Below are positions 38,210 to 52,492 of a stretch of DNA of 64,000 nt, in pieces; position 1 is the first letter of the stretch, and every line of letters starts with the position of its first letter. The notes under the pieces were generated by a model. It did not search any database and had not been told where the DNA came from. It was given only the letters and a program-made list of their open reading frames with translations. The position numbers and the translations under genes were made by a program. Source of the DNA: Acanthornis magna (Eukaryota; Chordata; Aves; Passeriformes; Acanthizidae); assembly GCA_036785705.1 (NCBI GenBank), contig JAWUZG010000967.1, forward strand, positions 84,585 through 148,584, written 5' to 3'.

Positions 38210-40525
38210 GCTACGTGGAGAATACATTCTCCACGCACGCTACCTTCTCCGGGAGCTGAACTTGCACGAGTTTTGCAAGTCTAAAGCTGGAGCAAAGTGT
38301 TTCTCTCTCTCTCTCGCTCCCTGTCTCTCTGCACATTGTCCCCGTGTCCCGGTGCTGCCAGAACATCGTAGCAGCGAGAAACATCCTTTGGAGATGAGCC
38401 TGCATGCTGCTATGTCTGCCGGTGCAGTTTGGATGCGAAATGCAGGGTGCACAGCAGCTCCGCGTTCTCCGGCACCTCGCTCCGGCTTCTAGCCGCCTAA
38501 GACGCACCTTAGCCGGCTAGGCGCTCTTAGCTCGCAAAGCGCGAGAAAGAAGCCGACGGCTCTCTGCGGTCCGGCACAAGATGCGAACAGAAGAAGCTAC
38601 GTGGAGAATACATTCTCCACGCACGCTACCTTCTCCGGGAGCTGAACTTGCACGAGTTTTGCAAGTCTAAAGCTGGAGCAAAGTGTTTCTCTCTCTCTCT
38701 CGCTCCCTCTCTCTCTGCACATTGTCCCCGTGTCCCGGTGCTGCCAGAACATCGTAGCAGCGTGAAACATCCTTTGGAGACGAGCCTGCATGCTGCTATG
38801 CTTGCCCGTGCAGTTTGGATGCGAAATGCAGGGTGCACAGCAGCTCCGCGTTCTCCGGCACCTCGCTCCGGCTTCTAGCCGCCTAAGACGCACCTTAGCC
38901 GGCTAGGCGCTCTTAGCTCGCAAAGCGCGAGAAAGAAGCGGACGGCTCTCTGCGGTCCGGCACAAGATGCGAACAGAAGAAGCTACGTGGAGAATACATT
39001 CTCCACGCACGCTACCTTCTCCGGGAGCTGAACTTGCACGAGTTTTGCAAGTCTAAAGCTGGAGCAAAGTGTTTCTCTCTCTCTCTCGCTCCCTCTCTCT
39101 CTGCACATTGTCCCCGTGTCCCGGTGCTGCCAGAACATCGTAGCAGCGAGAAACATCCTTTGGAGACGAGCCTGCATGCTGCTATGCTTGCCCGTGCAGT
39201 TTGGATGCGAAATGCAGGGTGCACAGCAGCTCCGCGTTCTCCGGCACCTCGCTCCGGCTTCTAGCCGCCTAAGACGCACCTTAGCCGGCTAGGCGCTCTT
39301 AGCTCGCAAAGCGCGAGAAAGAAGCGGACGGCTCTCTGCGGTCCGGCACAAGATGCGAACAGAAGAGGCTACGTGGAGAATACATTCTCCACGCACGCTA
39401 CCTTCTCCGGGAGCTGAACTTGCACGAGTTTTGTAAGTCTAAAGCTGGAGCAAAGTGTTTCTCTCTCTCTCTCGCTCCCTCTCTCTCTGCACATTGTCCC
39501 CGTGTCCCGGTGCTGCCAGAACATCGTAGCAGCGTGAAACATCCTTTGGAGACGAGCCTGCATGCTGCTATGCTTGCCCGTGCAGTTTGGATGCGAAATG
39601 CAGGGTGCACAGCAGCTCCGCGTTCTCCGGCACCTCGCTCCGGCTTCTAGCCGCCTAAGACGCACCTTAGCCGGCTAGGCGCTCTTAGCTCGCAAAGCGC
39701 GAGAAAGAAGCGGACGGCTCTCTGCGGTCCGGCACAAGATGCGAACAGAAGAAGCTACGTGGAGAATACATTCTCCACGCACGCTACCTTCTCCGGGAGC
39801 TGAACTTGCACGAGTTTTGCAAGTCTAAAGCTGGAGCAAAGTGTTTCTCTCTCTCTCTCGCTCCCTCTCTCTCTGCACATTGTCCCCGTGTCCCGGTGCT
39901 GCCAGAACATCGTAGCAGCGAGAAACATCCTTTGGAGACGAGCCTGCATGCTGCTATGCTTGCCCGTGCAGTTTGGATGCGAAATGCAGGGTGCACAGCA
40001 GCTCCGCGTTCTCCGGCACCTCGCTCCGGCTTCTAGCCGCCTAAGACGCACCTTAGCCGGCTAGGCGCTCTTAGCTCGCAAAGCGCGAGAAAGAAGCGGA
40101 CGGCTCTCTGCGGTCCGGCACAAGATGCGAACAGAAGAAGCTACGTGGAGAATACATTCTCCACGCACGCTACCTTCTCCGGGAGCTGAACTTGCACGAG
40201 TTTTGCAAGTCTAAAGCTGGAGCAAAGTGTTTCTCTCTCTCTCTCGCTCCCTCTCTCTCTGCACATTGTCCCCGTGTCCCGGTGCTGCCAGAACATCGTA
40301 GCAGCGAGAAACATCCTTTGGAGACGAGCCTGCATGCTGCTATGCTTGCCCGTGCAGTTTGGATGCGAAATGCAGGGTGCACAGCAGCTCCGCGTTCTCC
40401 GGCACCTCGCTCCGGCTTCTAGCCGCCTAAGACGCACCTTAGCCGGCTAGGCGCTCTTAGCTCGCAAAGCGCGAGAAAGAAGCGGACAGCTCTCTGCGGT
40501 CCGGCACAAGATGCGAACAGAAGAG
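38210..40525. repeat. Six-monomer segment of a 13-monomer higher-order repeat, copy 1
   Basis: Starts with a monomer carrying CT to TC at 38415-38416 (ATGTCTGCC in place of ATGCTTGCC) and ending in a GCCGACGG allele. Then follow an AGCGTG monomer, a majority monomer, an AGCGTG+GTAAG monomer and two majority monomers. The same order is found exactly 5018 bp (13 units) downstream at 43228-45543. Beyond this the two blocks fall out of register by one monomer. Confidence 0.75.
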
Positions 40526-43227
40526 GCTACGTGGAGAATACATTCTCCACGCACGCTACCTTCTCCGGGAGCTGAACTTGCACGAGTTTTGCAAGTCTAA
40601 AGCTGGAGCAAAGTGTTTCTCTCTCCCTCTCGCTCCCTCTCTCTCTGCACATTGTCCCCGTGTCCCGGTGCTGCCAGAACATCGTAGCAGCGTGAAACAT
40701 CCTTTGGAGACGAGCCTGCATGCTGCTATGCTTGCCCGTGCAGTTTGGATGCGAAATGCAGGGTGCACAGCAGCTCCGCGTTCTCCGGCACCTCGCTCCG
40801 GCTTCTAGCCGCCTAAGACGCACCTTAGCCGGCTAGGCGCTCTTAGCTCGCAAAGCGCGAGAAAGAAGCGGACAGCTCTCTGCGGTCCGGCACAAGATGC
40901 GAACAGAAGAGGCTACGTGGAGAATACATTCTCCACGCACGCTACCTTCTCCGGGAGCTGAACTTGCACGAGTTTTGCAAGTCTAAAGCTGGAGCAAAGT
41001 GTTTCTCTCTCTCTCTCGCTCCCTCTCTCTCTGCACATTGTCCCCGTGTCCCGGTGCTGCCAGAACATCGTAGCAGCGTGAAACATCCTTTGGAGACGAG
41101 CCTGCATGCTGCTATGCTTGCCCGTGCAGTTTGGATGCGAAATGCAGGGTGCACAGCAGCTCCGCGTTCTCCGGCACCTCGCTCCGGCTTCTAGCCGCCT
41201 AAGACGCACCTTAGCCGGCTAGGCGCTCTTAGCTCGCAAAGCGCGAGAAAGAAGCCGACGGCTCTCTGCGGTCCGGCACAAGATGCGAACAGAAGAAGCT
41301 ACGTGGAGAATACATTCTCCACGCACGCTACCTTCTCCGGGAGCTGAACTTGCACGAGTTTTGCAAGTCTAAAGCTGGAGCAAAGTGTTTCTCTCTCTCT
41401 CTCGCTCCCTCTCTCTCTGCACATTGTCCCCGTGTCCCGGTGCTGCCAGAACATCGTAGCAGCGAGAAACATCCTTTGGAGATGAGCCTGCATGCTGCTA
41501 TGCTTGCCCGTGCAGTTTGGATGTGAAATGCAGGGTGCACAGCAGCTCCGCGTTCTCCGGCACCTCGCTCCGGCTTCTAGCCGCCTACGACGCACCTTAG
41601 CCGGCTAGGCGCTCTTAGCTCGCAAAGCGCGAGAAAGAAGCCGACGGCTCTCTGCGGTCCGGCACAAGATGCGAACAGAAGAGGCTACGTGGAGAATACA
41701 TTCTCCACGCACGCTACCTTCTCCGGGAGCTGAACTTGCACGAGTTTTGTAAGTCTAAAGCTGGAGCAAAGTGTTTCTCTCTCTCTCTCGCTCCCTCTCT
41801 CTCTGCACATTGTCCCCGTGTCCCGGTGCTGCCAGAACATCGTAGCAGCGTGAAACATCCTTTGGAGACGAGCCTGCATGCTGCTATGCTTGCCCGTGCA
41901 GTTTGGATGCGAAATGCAGGGTGCACAGCAGCTCCGCGTTCTCCGGCACCTCGCTCCGGCTTCTAGCCGCCTAAGACGCACCTTAGCCGGCTAGGCGCTC
42001 TTAGCTCGCAAAGCGCGAGAAAGAAGCGGACGGCTCTCTGCGGTCCGGCACAAGATGCGAACAGAAGAAGCTACGTGGAGAATACATTCTCCACGCACGC
42101 TACCTTCTCCGGGAGCTGAACTTGCACGAGTTTTGCAAGTCTAAAGCTGGAGCAAAGTGTTTCTCTCTCTCTCTCGCTCCCTCTCTCTCTGCACATTGTC
42201 CCCGTGTCCCGGTGCTGCCAGAACATCGTAGCAGCGAGAAACATCCTTTGGAGATGAGCCTGCATGCTGCTATGCTTGCCCGTGCAGTTTGGATGTGAAA
42301 TGCAGGGTGCACAGCAGCTCCGCGTTCTCCGGCACCTCGCTCCGGCTTCTAGCCGCCTAAGACGCACCTTAGCCGGCTAGGCGCTCTTAGCTCGCAAAGC
42401 GCGAGAAAGAAGCGGACGGCTCTCTGCGGTCCGGCACAAGATGCGAACAGAAGAAGCTACGTGGAGAATACATTCTCCACGCACGCTACCTTCTCCGGGA
42501 GCTGAACTTGCACGAGTTTTGCAAGTCTAAAGCTGGAGCAAAGTGTTTCTCTCTCTCTCTCGCTCCCTCTCTCTCTGCACATTGTCCCCGTGTCCCGGTG
42601 CTGCCAGAACATCGTAGCAGCGAGAAACATCCTTTGGAGACGAGCCTGCATGCTGCTATGCTTGCCCGTGCAGTTTGGATGCGAAATGCAGGGTGCACAG
42701 CAGCTCCGCGTTCTCCGGCACCTCGCTCCGGCTTCTAGCCGCCTAAGACGCACCTTAGCCGGCTAGGCGCTTTTAGCTCGCAAAGCGCGAGAAAGAAGCG
42801 GACAGCTCTCTGCGGTCCGGCACAAGATGCGAACAGAAGAGGCTACGTGGAGAATACATTCTCCACGCACGCTACCTTCTCCGGGAGCTGAACTTGCACG
42901 AGTTTTGTAAGTCTAAAGCTGGAGCAAAGTGTTTCTCTCTCTCTCTCGCTCCCTCTCTCTCTGCACATTGTCCCCGTGTCCCGGTGCTGCCAGAACATCG
43001 TAGCAGCGTGAAACATCCTTTGGAGACGAGCCTGCATGCTGCTATGCTTGCCCGTGCAGTTTGGATGTGAAATGCAGGGTGCACAGCAGCTCCGCGTTCT
43101 CCGGCACCTCGCTCCGGCTTCTAGCCGCCTAAGACGCACCTTAGCCGGCTAGGCGCTCTTAGCTCGCAAAGCGCGAGAAAGAAGCGGACGGCTCTCTGCG
43201 GTCCGGCACAAGATGCGAACAGAAGAA

Positions 43228-45543
43228 GCTACGTGGAGAATACATTCTCCACGCACGCTACCTTCTCCGGGAGCTGAACTTGCACGAGTTTTGCAAGTCT
43301 AAAGCTGGAGCAAAGTGTTTCTCTCTCTCTCTCGCTCCCTCTCTCTCTGCACATTGTCCCCGTGTCCCGGTGCTGCCAGAACATCGTAGCAGCGAGAAAC
43401 ATCCTTTGGAGATGAGCCTGCATGCTGCTATGTCTGCCGGTGCAGTTTGGATGCGAAATGCAGGGTGCACAGCAGCTCCGCGTTCTCCGGCACCTCGCTC
43501 CGGCTTCTAGCCGCCTAAGACGCACCTTAGCCGGCTAGGCGCTCTTAGCTCGCAAAGCGCGAGAAAGAAGCCGACGGCTCTCTGCGGTCCGGCACAAGAT
43601 GCGAACAGAAGAAGCTACGTGGAGAATACATTCTCCACGCACGCTACCTTCTCCGGGAGCTGAACTTGCACGAGTTTTGCAAGTCTAAAGCTGGAGCAAA
43701 GTGTTTCTCTCTCTCTCTCGCTCCCTCTCTCTCTGCACATTGTCCCCGTGTCCCGGTGCTGCCAGAACATCGTAGCAGCGTGAAACATCCTTTGGAGACG
43801 AGCCTGCATGCTGCTATGCTTGCCCGTGCAGTTTGGATGCGAAATGCAGGGTGCACAGCAGCTCCGCGTTCTCCGGCACCTCGCTCCGGCTTCTAGCCGC
43901 CTAAGACGCACCTTAGCCGGCTAGGCGCTCTTAGCTCGCAAAGCGCGAGAAAGAAGCGGACGGCTCTCTGCGGTCCGGCACAAGATGCGAACAGAAGAAG
44001 CTACGTGGAGAATACATTCTCCACGCACGCTACCTTCTCCGGGAGCTGAACTTGCACGAGTTTTGCAAGTCTAAAGCTGGAGCAAAGTGTTTCTCTCTCT
44101 CTCTCGCTCCCTCTCTCTCTGCACATTGTCCCCGTGTCCCGGTGCTGCCAGAACATCGTAGCAGCGAGAAACATCCTTTGGAGACGAGCCTGCATGCTGC
44201 TATGCTTGCCCGTGCAGTTTGGATGCGAAATGCAGGGTGCACAGCAGCTCCGCGTTCTCCGGCACCTCGCTCCGGCTTCTAGCCGCCTAAGACGCACCTT
44301 AGCCGGCTAGGCGCTCTTAGCTCGCAAAGCGCGAGAAAGAAGCGGACGGCTCTCTGCGGTCCGGCACAAGATGCGAACAGAAGAGGCTACGTGGAGAATA
44401 CATTCTCCACGCACGCTACCTTCTCCGGGAGCTGAACTTGCACGAGTTTTGTAAGTCTAAAGCTGGAGCAAAGTGTTTCTCTCTCTCTCTCGCTCCCTCT
44501 CTCTCTGCACATTGTCCCCGTGTCCCGGTGCTGCCAGAACATCGTAGCAGCGTGAAACATCCTTTGGAGACGAGCCTGCATGCTGCTATGCTTGCCCGTG
44601 CAGTTTGGATGCGAAATGCAGGGTGCACAGCAGCTCCGCGTTCTCCGGCACCTCGCTCCGGCTTCTAGCCGCCTAAGACGCACCTTAGCCGGCTAGGCGC
44701 TCTTAGCTCGCAAAGCGCGAGAAAGAAGCGGACGGCTCTCTGCGGTCCGGCACAAGATGCGAACAGAAGAAGCTACGTGGAGAATACATTCTCCACGCAC
44801 GCTACCTTCTCCGGGAGCTGAACTTGCACGAGTTTTGCAAGTCTAAAGCTGGAGCAAAGTGTTTCTCTCTCTCTCTCGCTCCCTCTCTCTCTGCACATTG
44901 TCCCCGTGTCCCGGTGCTGCCAGAACATCGTAGCAGCGAGAAACATCCTTTGGAGACGAGCCTGCATGCTGCTATGCTTGCCCGTGCAGTTTGGATGCGA
45001 AATGCAGGGTGCACAGCAGCTCCGCGTTCTCCGGCACCTCGCTCCGGCTTCTAGCCGCCTAAGACGCACCTTAGCCGGCTAGGCGCTCTTAGCTCGCAAA
45101 GCGCGAGAAAGAAGCGGACGGCTCTCTGCGGTCCGGCACAAGATGCGAACAGAAGAAGCTACGTGGAGAATACATTCTCCACGCACGCTACCTTCTCCGG
45201 GAGCTGAACTTGCACGAGTTTTGCAAGTCTAAAGCTGGAGCAAAGTGTTTCTCTCTCTCTCTCCCTCCCTCTCTCTCTGCACATTGTCCCCGTGTCCCGG
45301 TGCTGCCAGAACATCGTAGCAGCGAGAAACATCCTTTGGAGACGAGCCTGCATGCTGCTATGCTTGCCCGTGCAGTTTGGATGCGAAATGCAGGGTGCAC
45401 AGCAGCTCCGCGTTCTCCGGCACCTCGCTCCGGCTTCTAGCCGCCTAAGACGCACCTTAGCCGGCTAGGCGCTCTTAGCTCGCAAAGCGCGAGAAAGAAG
45501 CGGACAGCTCTCTGCGGTCCGGCACAAGATGCGAACAGAAGAG
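43228..45543. repeat. Six-monomer segment of a 13-monomer higher-order repeat, copy 2
   Basis: Matches 38210-40525 monomer by monomer at an offset of exactly 5018 bp, including the ATGTCTGCC marker at 43433-43434 and the GCCGACGG allele just after it. Private difference: G to C in the CT tract at 45264. Downstream, the L/H-type order matches 41298 onward at an offset of 12 units, showing gain or loss of a single monomer. Confidence 0.75.
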
Positions 45544-48500
45544 GCTACGTGGAGAATACATTCTCCACGCACGCTACCTTCTCCGGGAGCTGAACTTGCA
45601 CGAGTTTTGCAAGTCTAAAGCTGGAGCAAAGTGTTTCTCTCTCTCTCTCGCTCCCTCTCTCTCTGCACATTGTCCCCGTGTCCCGGTGCTGCCAGAACAT
45701 CGTAGCAGCGTGAAACATCCTTTGGAGACGAGCCTGCATGCTGCTATGCTTGCCCGTGCAGTTTGGATGCGAAATGCAGGGTGCACAGCAGCTCCGCGTT
45801 CTCCGGCACCTCGCTCCGGCTTCTAGCCGCCTAAGACGCACCTTAGCCGGCTAGGCGCTCTTAGCTCGCAAAGCGCGAGAAAGAAGCGGACGGCTCTCTG
45901 CGGTCCGGCACAAGATGCGAACAGAAGAAGCTACGTGGAGAATACATTCTCCACGCACGCTACCTTCTCCGGGAGCTGAACTTGCACGAGTTTTGCAAGT
46001 CTAAAGCTGGAGCAAAGTGTTTCTCTCTCTCTCTCGCTCCCTCTCTCTCTGCACATTGTCCCCGTGTCCCGGTGCTGCCAGAACATCGTAGCAGCGAGAA
46101 ACATCCTTTGGAGATGAGCCTGCATGCTGCTATGCTTGCCCGTGCAGTTTGGATGTGAAATGCAGGGTGCACAGCAGCTCCGCGTTCTCCGGCACCTCGC
46201 TCCGGCTTCTAGCCGCCTAAGACGCACCTTAGCCGGCTAGGCGCTCTTAGCTCGCAAAGCGCGAGAAAGAAGCCGACGGCTCTCTGCGGTCCGGCACAAG
46301 ATGCGAACAGAAGAGGCTACGTGGAGAATACATTCTCCACGCACGCTACCTTCTCCGGGAGCTGAACTTGCACGAGTTTTGTAAGTCTAAAGCTGGAGCA
46401 AAGTGTTTCTCTCTCTCTCTCGCTCCCTCTCTCTCTGCACATTGTCCCCGTGTCCCGGTGCTGCCAGAACATCGTAGCAGCGTGAAACATCCTTTGGAGA
46501 CGAGCCTGCATGCTGCTATGCTTGCCCGTGCAGTTTGGATGCGAAATGCAGGGTGCACAGCAGCTCCGCGTTCTCCGGCACCTCGCTCCGGCTTCTAGCC
46601 GCCTAAGACGCACCTTAGCCGGCTAGGCGCTCTTAGCTCGCAAAGCGCGAGAAAGAAGCGGACGGCTCTCTGCGGTCCGGCACAAGATGCGAACAGAAGA
46701 AGCTACGTGGAGAATACATTCTCCACGCACGCTACCTTCTCCGGGAGCTGAACTTGCACGAGTTTTGCAAGTCTAAAGCTGGAGCAAAGTGTTTCTCTCT
46801 CTCTCTCGCTCCCTCTCTCTCTGCACATTGTCCCCGTGTCCCGGTGCTGCCAGAACATCGTAGCAGCGAGAAACATCCTTTGGAGACGAGCCTGCATGCT
46901 GCTATGCTTGCCCGTGCAGTTTGGATGCGAAATGCAGGGTGCACAGCAGCTCCGCGTTCTCCGGCACCTCGCTCCGGCTTCTAGCCGCCTAAGACGCACC
47001 TTAGCCGGCTAGGCGCTCTTAGCTTGCAAAGCGCGAGAAAGAAGCGGACAGCTCTCTGCGGTCCGGCACAAGATGCGAACAGAAGAGGCTACGTGGAGAA
47101 TACATTCTCCACGCACGCTACCTTCTCCGGGAGCTGAACTTGCACGAGTTTTGTAAGTCTAAAGCTGGAGCAAAGTGTTTCTCTCTCTCTCTCGCTCCCT
47201 CTCTCTCTGCACATTGTCCCCGTGTCCCGGTGCTGCCAGAACATCGTAGCAGCGTGAAACATCCTTTGGAGACGAGCCTGCATGCTGCTATGCTTGCCCG
47301 TGCAGTTTGGATGCGAAATGCAGGGTGCACAGCAGCTCCGCGTTCTCCGGCACCTCGCTCCGGCTTCTAGCCGCCTAAGACGCACCTTAGCCGGCTAGGC
47401 GCTCTTAGCTCGCAAAGCGCGAGAAAGAAGCGGACGGCTCTCTGCGGTCCGGCACAAGATGCGAACAGAAGAAGCTACGTGGAGAATACATTCTCCACGC
47501 ACGCTACCTTCTCCGGGAGCTGAACTTGCACGAGTTTTGCAAGTCTAAAGCTGGAGCAAAGTGTTTCTCTCTCTCTCTCGCTCCCTCTCTCTCTGCACAT
47601 TGTCCCCGTGTCCCGGTGCTGCCAGAACATCGTAGCAGCGAGAAACATCCTTTGGAGACGAGCCTGCATGCTGCTATGCTTGCCCGTGCAGTTTGGATGC
47701 GAAATGCAGGGTGCACAGCAGCTCCGCGTTCTCCGGCACCTCGCTCCGGCTTCTAGCCGCCTAAGACGCACCTTAGCCGGCTAGGCGCTCTTAGCTCGCA
47801 AAGCGCGAGAAAGAAGCGGACAGCTCTCTGCGGTCCGGCACAAGATGCGAACAGAAGAGGCTACGTGGAGAATACATTCTCCACGCACGCTACCTTCTCC
47901 GGGAGCTGAACTTGCACGAGTTTTGTAAGTCTAAAGCTGGAGCAAAGTGTTTCTCTCTCTCTCTCGCTCCCTCTCTCTCTGCACATTGTCCCCGTGTCCC
48001 GGTGCTGCCAGAACATCGTAGCAGCGAGAAACATCCTTTGGAGACGAGCCTGCATGCTGCTATGCTTGCCCGTGCAGTTTGGATGCGAAATGCAGGGTGC
48101 ACAGCAGCTCCGCGTTCTCCGGCACCTCGCTCCGGCTTCTAGCCGCCTAAGACGCACCTTAGCCGGCTAGGCGCTCTTAGCTCGCAAAGCGCGAGAAAGA
48201 AGCGGACGGCTCTCTGCGGTCCGGCACAAGATGCGAACAGAAGAAGCTACGTGGAGAATACATTCTCCACGCACGCTACCTTCTCCGGGAGCTGAACTTG
48301 CACGAGTTTTGCAAGTCTAAAGCTGGAGCAAAGTGTTTCTCTCTCTCTCTCGCTCCCTCTCTCTCTGCACATTGTCCCCGTGTCCCGGTGCTGCCAGAAC
48401 ATCGTAGCAGCGAGAAACATCCTTTGGAGACGAGCCTGCATGCTGCTATGCTTGCCCGTGCAGTTTGGATGCGAAATGCAGGGTGCACAGCAGCTCCGCG

Positions 48501-49017
48501 TTCTCCGGCACCTCGCTCCGGCTTCTAGCCGCCTAAGACGCACCTTAGCCGGCTAGGCGCTCTTAGCTCGCAAAGCGCGAGAAAGAAGCGGACAGCTCTC
48601 TGCGGTCCGGCACAAGATGCGAACAGAAGAGGCTACGTGGAGAATACATTCTCCACGCACGCTACCTTCTCCGGGAGCTGAACTTGCACGAGTTTTGCAA
48701 GTCTGAAGCTGGAGCAAAGTGTTTCTCTCTCTCTCTCGCTCCCTCTCTCTCTGCACATTGTCCCCGTGTCCCGGTGCTGCCAGAACATCGTAGCAGCGAG
48801 AAACATCCTTTGGAGACGAGCCTGCATGCTGCTATGCTTGCCCGTGCAGTTTGGATGCGAAATGCAGGGTGCACAGCAGCTCCGCGTTCTCCGGCACCTC
48901 GCTCCGGCTTCTAGCCGCCTAAGACGCACCTTAGCCGGCTAGGCGCTCTTAGCTCGCAAAGCGCGAGAAAGAAGCGGACAGCTCTCTGCGGTCCGGCACA
49001 AGATGCGAACAGAAGAG

Positions 49018-52000
49018 GCTACGTGGAGAATACATTCTCCACGCACGCTACCTTCTCCGGGAGCTGAACTTGCACGAGTTTTGCAAGTCTAAAGCTGGAG
49101 CAAAGTGTTTCTCTCTCTCTCTCGCTCCCTCTCTCTCTGCACATTGTCCCCGTGTCCCGGTGCTGCCAGAACATCGTAGCAGCGAGAAACATCCTTTGGA
49201 GACGAGCCTGCATGCTGCTATGCTTGCCCGTGCAGTTTGGATGTGAAATGCAGGGTGCACAGCAGCTCCGCGTTCTCCGGCACCTCGCTCCGGCTTCTAG
49301 CCGCCTAAGACGCACCTTAGCCGGCTAGGCGCTCTTAGCTCGCAAAGCGCGAGAAAGAAGCGGACGGCTCTCTGCGGTCCGGCACAAGATGCGAACAGAA
49401 GAAGCTACGTGGAGAATACATTCTCCACGCACGCTACCTTCTCCGGGAGCTGAACTTGCACGAGTTTTGCAAGTCTAAAGCTGGAGCAAAGTGTTTCTCT
49501 CTCTCTCTCCCTCCCTCTCTCTCTGCACATTGTCCCCGTGTCCCGGTGCTGCCAGAACATCGTAGCAGCGAGAAACATCCTTTGGAGATGAGCCTGCATG
49601 CTGCTATGCTTGCCCGTGCAGTTTGGATGTGAAATGCAGGGTGCACAGCAGCTCCGCATTCTCCGGCACCTCGCTCCGGCTTCTAGCCGCCTAAGACGCA
49701 CCTTAGCCGGCTAGGCGCTCTTAGCTCGCAAAGCGCGAGAAAGAAGCGGACGGCTCTCTGCGGTCCGGCACAAGATGCGAACAGAAGAAGCTACGTGGAG
49801 AATACATTCTCCACGCACGCTACCTTCTCCGGGAGCTGAACTTGCACGAGTTTTGCAAGTCTAAAGCTGGAGCAAAGTGTTTCTCTCTCTCTCTCGCTCC
49901 CTCTCTCTCTGCACATTGTCCCCGTGTCCCGGTGCTGCCAGAACATCGTAGCAGCGAGAAACATCCTTTGGAGACGAGCCTGCATGCTGCTATGCTTGCC
50001 CGTGCAGTTTGGATGCGAAATGCAGGGTGCACAGCAGCTCCGCGTTCTCCGGCACCTCGCTCCGGCTTCTAGCCGCCTAAGACGCACCTTAGCCGGCTAG
50101 GCGCTCTTAGCTCGCAAAGCGCGAGAAAGAAGCGGACGGCTCTCTGCGGTCCGGCACAAGATGCGAACAGAAGAGGCTACGTGGAGAATACATTCTCCAC
50201 GCACGCTACCTTCTCCGGGAGCTGAACTTGCACGAGTTTTGTAAGTCTAAAGCTGGAGCAAAGTGTTTCTCTCTCTCTCTCGCTCCCTCTCTCTCTGCAC
50301 ATTGTCCCCGTGTCCCGGTGCTGCCAGAACATCGTAGCAGCGAGAAACATCCTTTGGAGACGAGCCTGCATGCTGCTATGCTTGCCCGTGCAGTTTGGAT
50401 GCGAAATGCAGGGTGCACAGCAGCTCCGCGTTCTCCGGCACCTCGCTCCGGCTTCTAGCCGCCTAAGACGCACCTTAGCCGGCTAAGCGCTCTTAGCTCG
50501 CAAAGCGCGAGAAAGAAGCGGACGGCTCTCTGCGGTCCGGCACAAGATGCGAACAGAAGAAGCTACGTGGAGAATACATTCTCCACGCACGCTGCCTTCT
50601 CCGGGAGCTGAACTTGCACGAGTTTTGCAAGTCTAAAGCTGGAGCAAAGTGTTTCTCTCTCTCTCTCGCTCCCTCTCTCTCTGCACATTGTCCCCGTGTC
50701 CCGGTGCTGCCAGAACATCGTAGCAGCGAGAAACATCCTTTGGAGACGAGCCTGCATGCTGCTATGCTTGCCCGTGCAGTTTGGATGCGAAATGCAGGGT
50801 GCACAGCAGCTCCGCGTTCTCCGGCACCTCGCTCCGGCTTCTAGCCGCCTAAGACGCACCTTAGCCGGCTAGGCGCTCTTAGCTCGCAAAGCGCGAGAAA
50901 GAAGCGGACGGCTCTCTGCGGTCCGGCACAAGATGCGAACAGAAGAAGCTACGTGGAGAATACATTCTCCACGCACGCTACCTTCTCCGGGAGCTGAACT
51001 TGCACGAGTTTTGCAAGTCTAAAGCTGGAGCAAAGTGTTTCTCTCTCTCTCTCGCTCCCTCTCTCTCTGCACATTGTCCCCGTGTCCCGGTGCTGCCAGA
51101 ACATCGTAGCAGCGAGAAACATCCTTTGGAGACGAGCCTGCATGCTGCTATGCTTGCCCGTGCAGTTTGGATGTGAAATGCAGGGTGCACAGCAGCTCCG
51201 CGTTCTCCGGCACCTCGCTCCGGCTTCTAGCCGCCTAAGACGCACCTTAGCCGGCTAGGCGCTCTTAGCTCGCAAAGCGCGAGAAAGAAGCGGACGGCTC
51301 TCTGCAGTCCGGCACAAGATGCGAACAGAAGAAGCTACGTGGAGAATACATTCTCCACGCACGCTACCTTCTCCGGGAGCTGAACTTGCACGAGTTTTGC
51401 AAGTCTAAAGCTGGAGCAAAGTGTTTCTCTCTCTCTCTCGCTCCCTCTCTCTCTGCACATTGTCCCCGTGTCCCGGTGCTGCCAGAACATCGTAGCAGCG
51501 AGAAACATCCTTTGGAGATGAGCCTGCATGCTGCTATGTCTGCCCGTGCAGTTTGGATGCGAAATGCAGGGTGCACAGCAGCTCCGCGTTCTCCGGCACC
51601 TCGCTCCGGCTTCTAGCCGCCTAAGACGCACCTTAGCCGGCTAGGCGCTCTTAGCTCGCAAAGCGCGAGAAAGAAGCGGACGGCTCTCTGCGGTCCGGCA
51701 CAAGATGCGAACAGAAGAAGCTACGTGGAGAATACATTCTCCACGCACGCTACCTTCTCCGGGAGCTGAACTTGCACGAGTTTTGCAAGTCTAAAGCTGG
51801 AGCAAAGTGTTTCTCTCTCTCTCTCGCTCCCTCTCTCTCTGCACATTGTCCCCGTGTCCCGGTGCTGCCAGAACATCGTAGCAGCGTGAAACATCCTTTG
51901 GAGACGAGCCTGCATGCTGCTATGCTTGCCCGTGCAGTTTGGATGCGAAATGCAGGGTGCACAGCAGCTCCGCGTTCTCCGGCACCTCGCACCGGCTTCT

Positions 52001-52492
52001 AGCCGCCTAAGACGCACCTTAGCCGGCTAGGCGCTCTTAGCTCGCAAAGCGCGAGAAAGAAGCGGACAGCTCTCTGCGGTCCGGCACAAGATGCGAACAG
52101 AAGAGGCTACGTGGAGAATACATTCTCCACGCACGCTACCTTCTCCGGGAGCTGAACTTGCACGAGTTTTGCAAGTCTAAAGCTGGAGCAAAGTGTTTCT
52201 GTCTCTCTCTCGCTCCCTCTCTCTCTGCACATTGTCCCCGTGTCCCGGTGCTGCCAGAACATCGTAGCAGCGAGAAACATCCTTTGGAGACGAGCCTGCA
52301 TGCTGCTATGCTTGCCCGTGCAGTTTGGATGCGAAATGCAGGGTGCACAGCAGCTCCGCGTTCTCCGGCACCTCGCTCCGGCTTCTAGCCGCCTAAGACG
52401 CACCTTAGCCGGCTAGGCGCTCTTAGCTCGCAAAGCGCGAGAAAGAAGCGGACGGCTCTCTGCGGTCCGGCACAAGATGCGAACAGAAGAAG
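49018..52492. repeat. Nine-monomer block duplicated 13 units downstream, copy 1
   Basis: Diagnostic variants in order: G to C in the CT tract at 49510, AAGCGC (G to A) at 50486, ATGTCTGCC at 51539-51540, and CGCACCGGC (T to A) at 51991. The same four occur in the same order at 54528, 55501, 56555-56556 and 57007. The offset falls from 5018 to 5015 and then rises to 5016 because of small indels in the second copy. The combination is too specific to arise independently. One monomer (50562 versus 55577) differs in class, suggesting conversion after duplication. Confidence 0.85.
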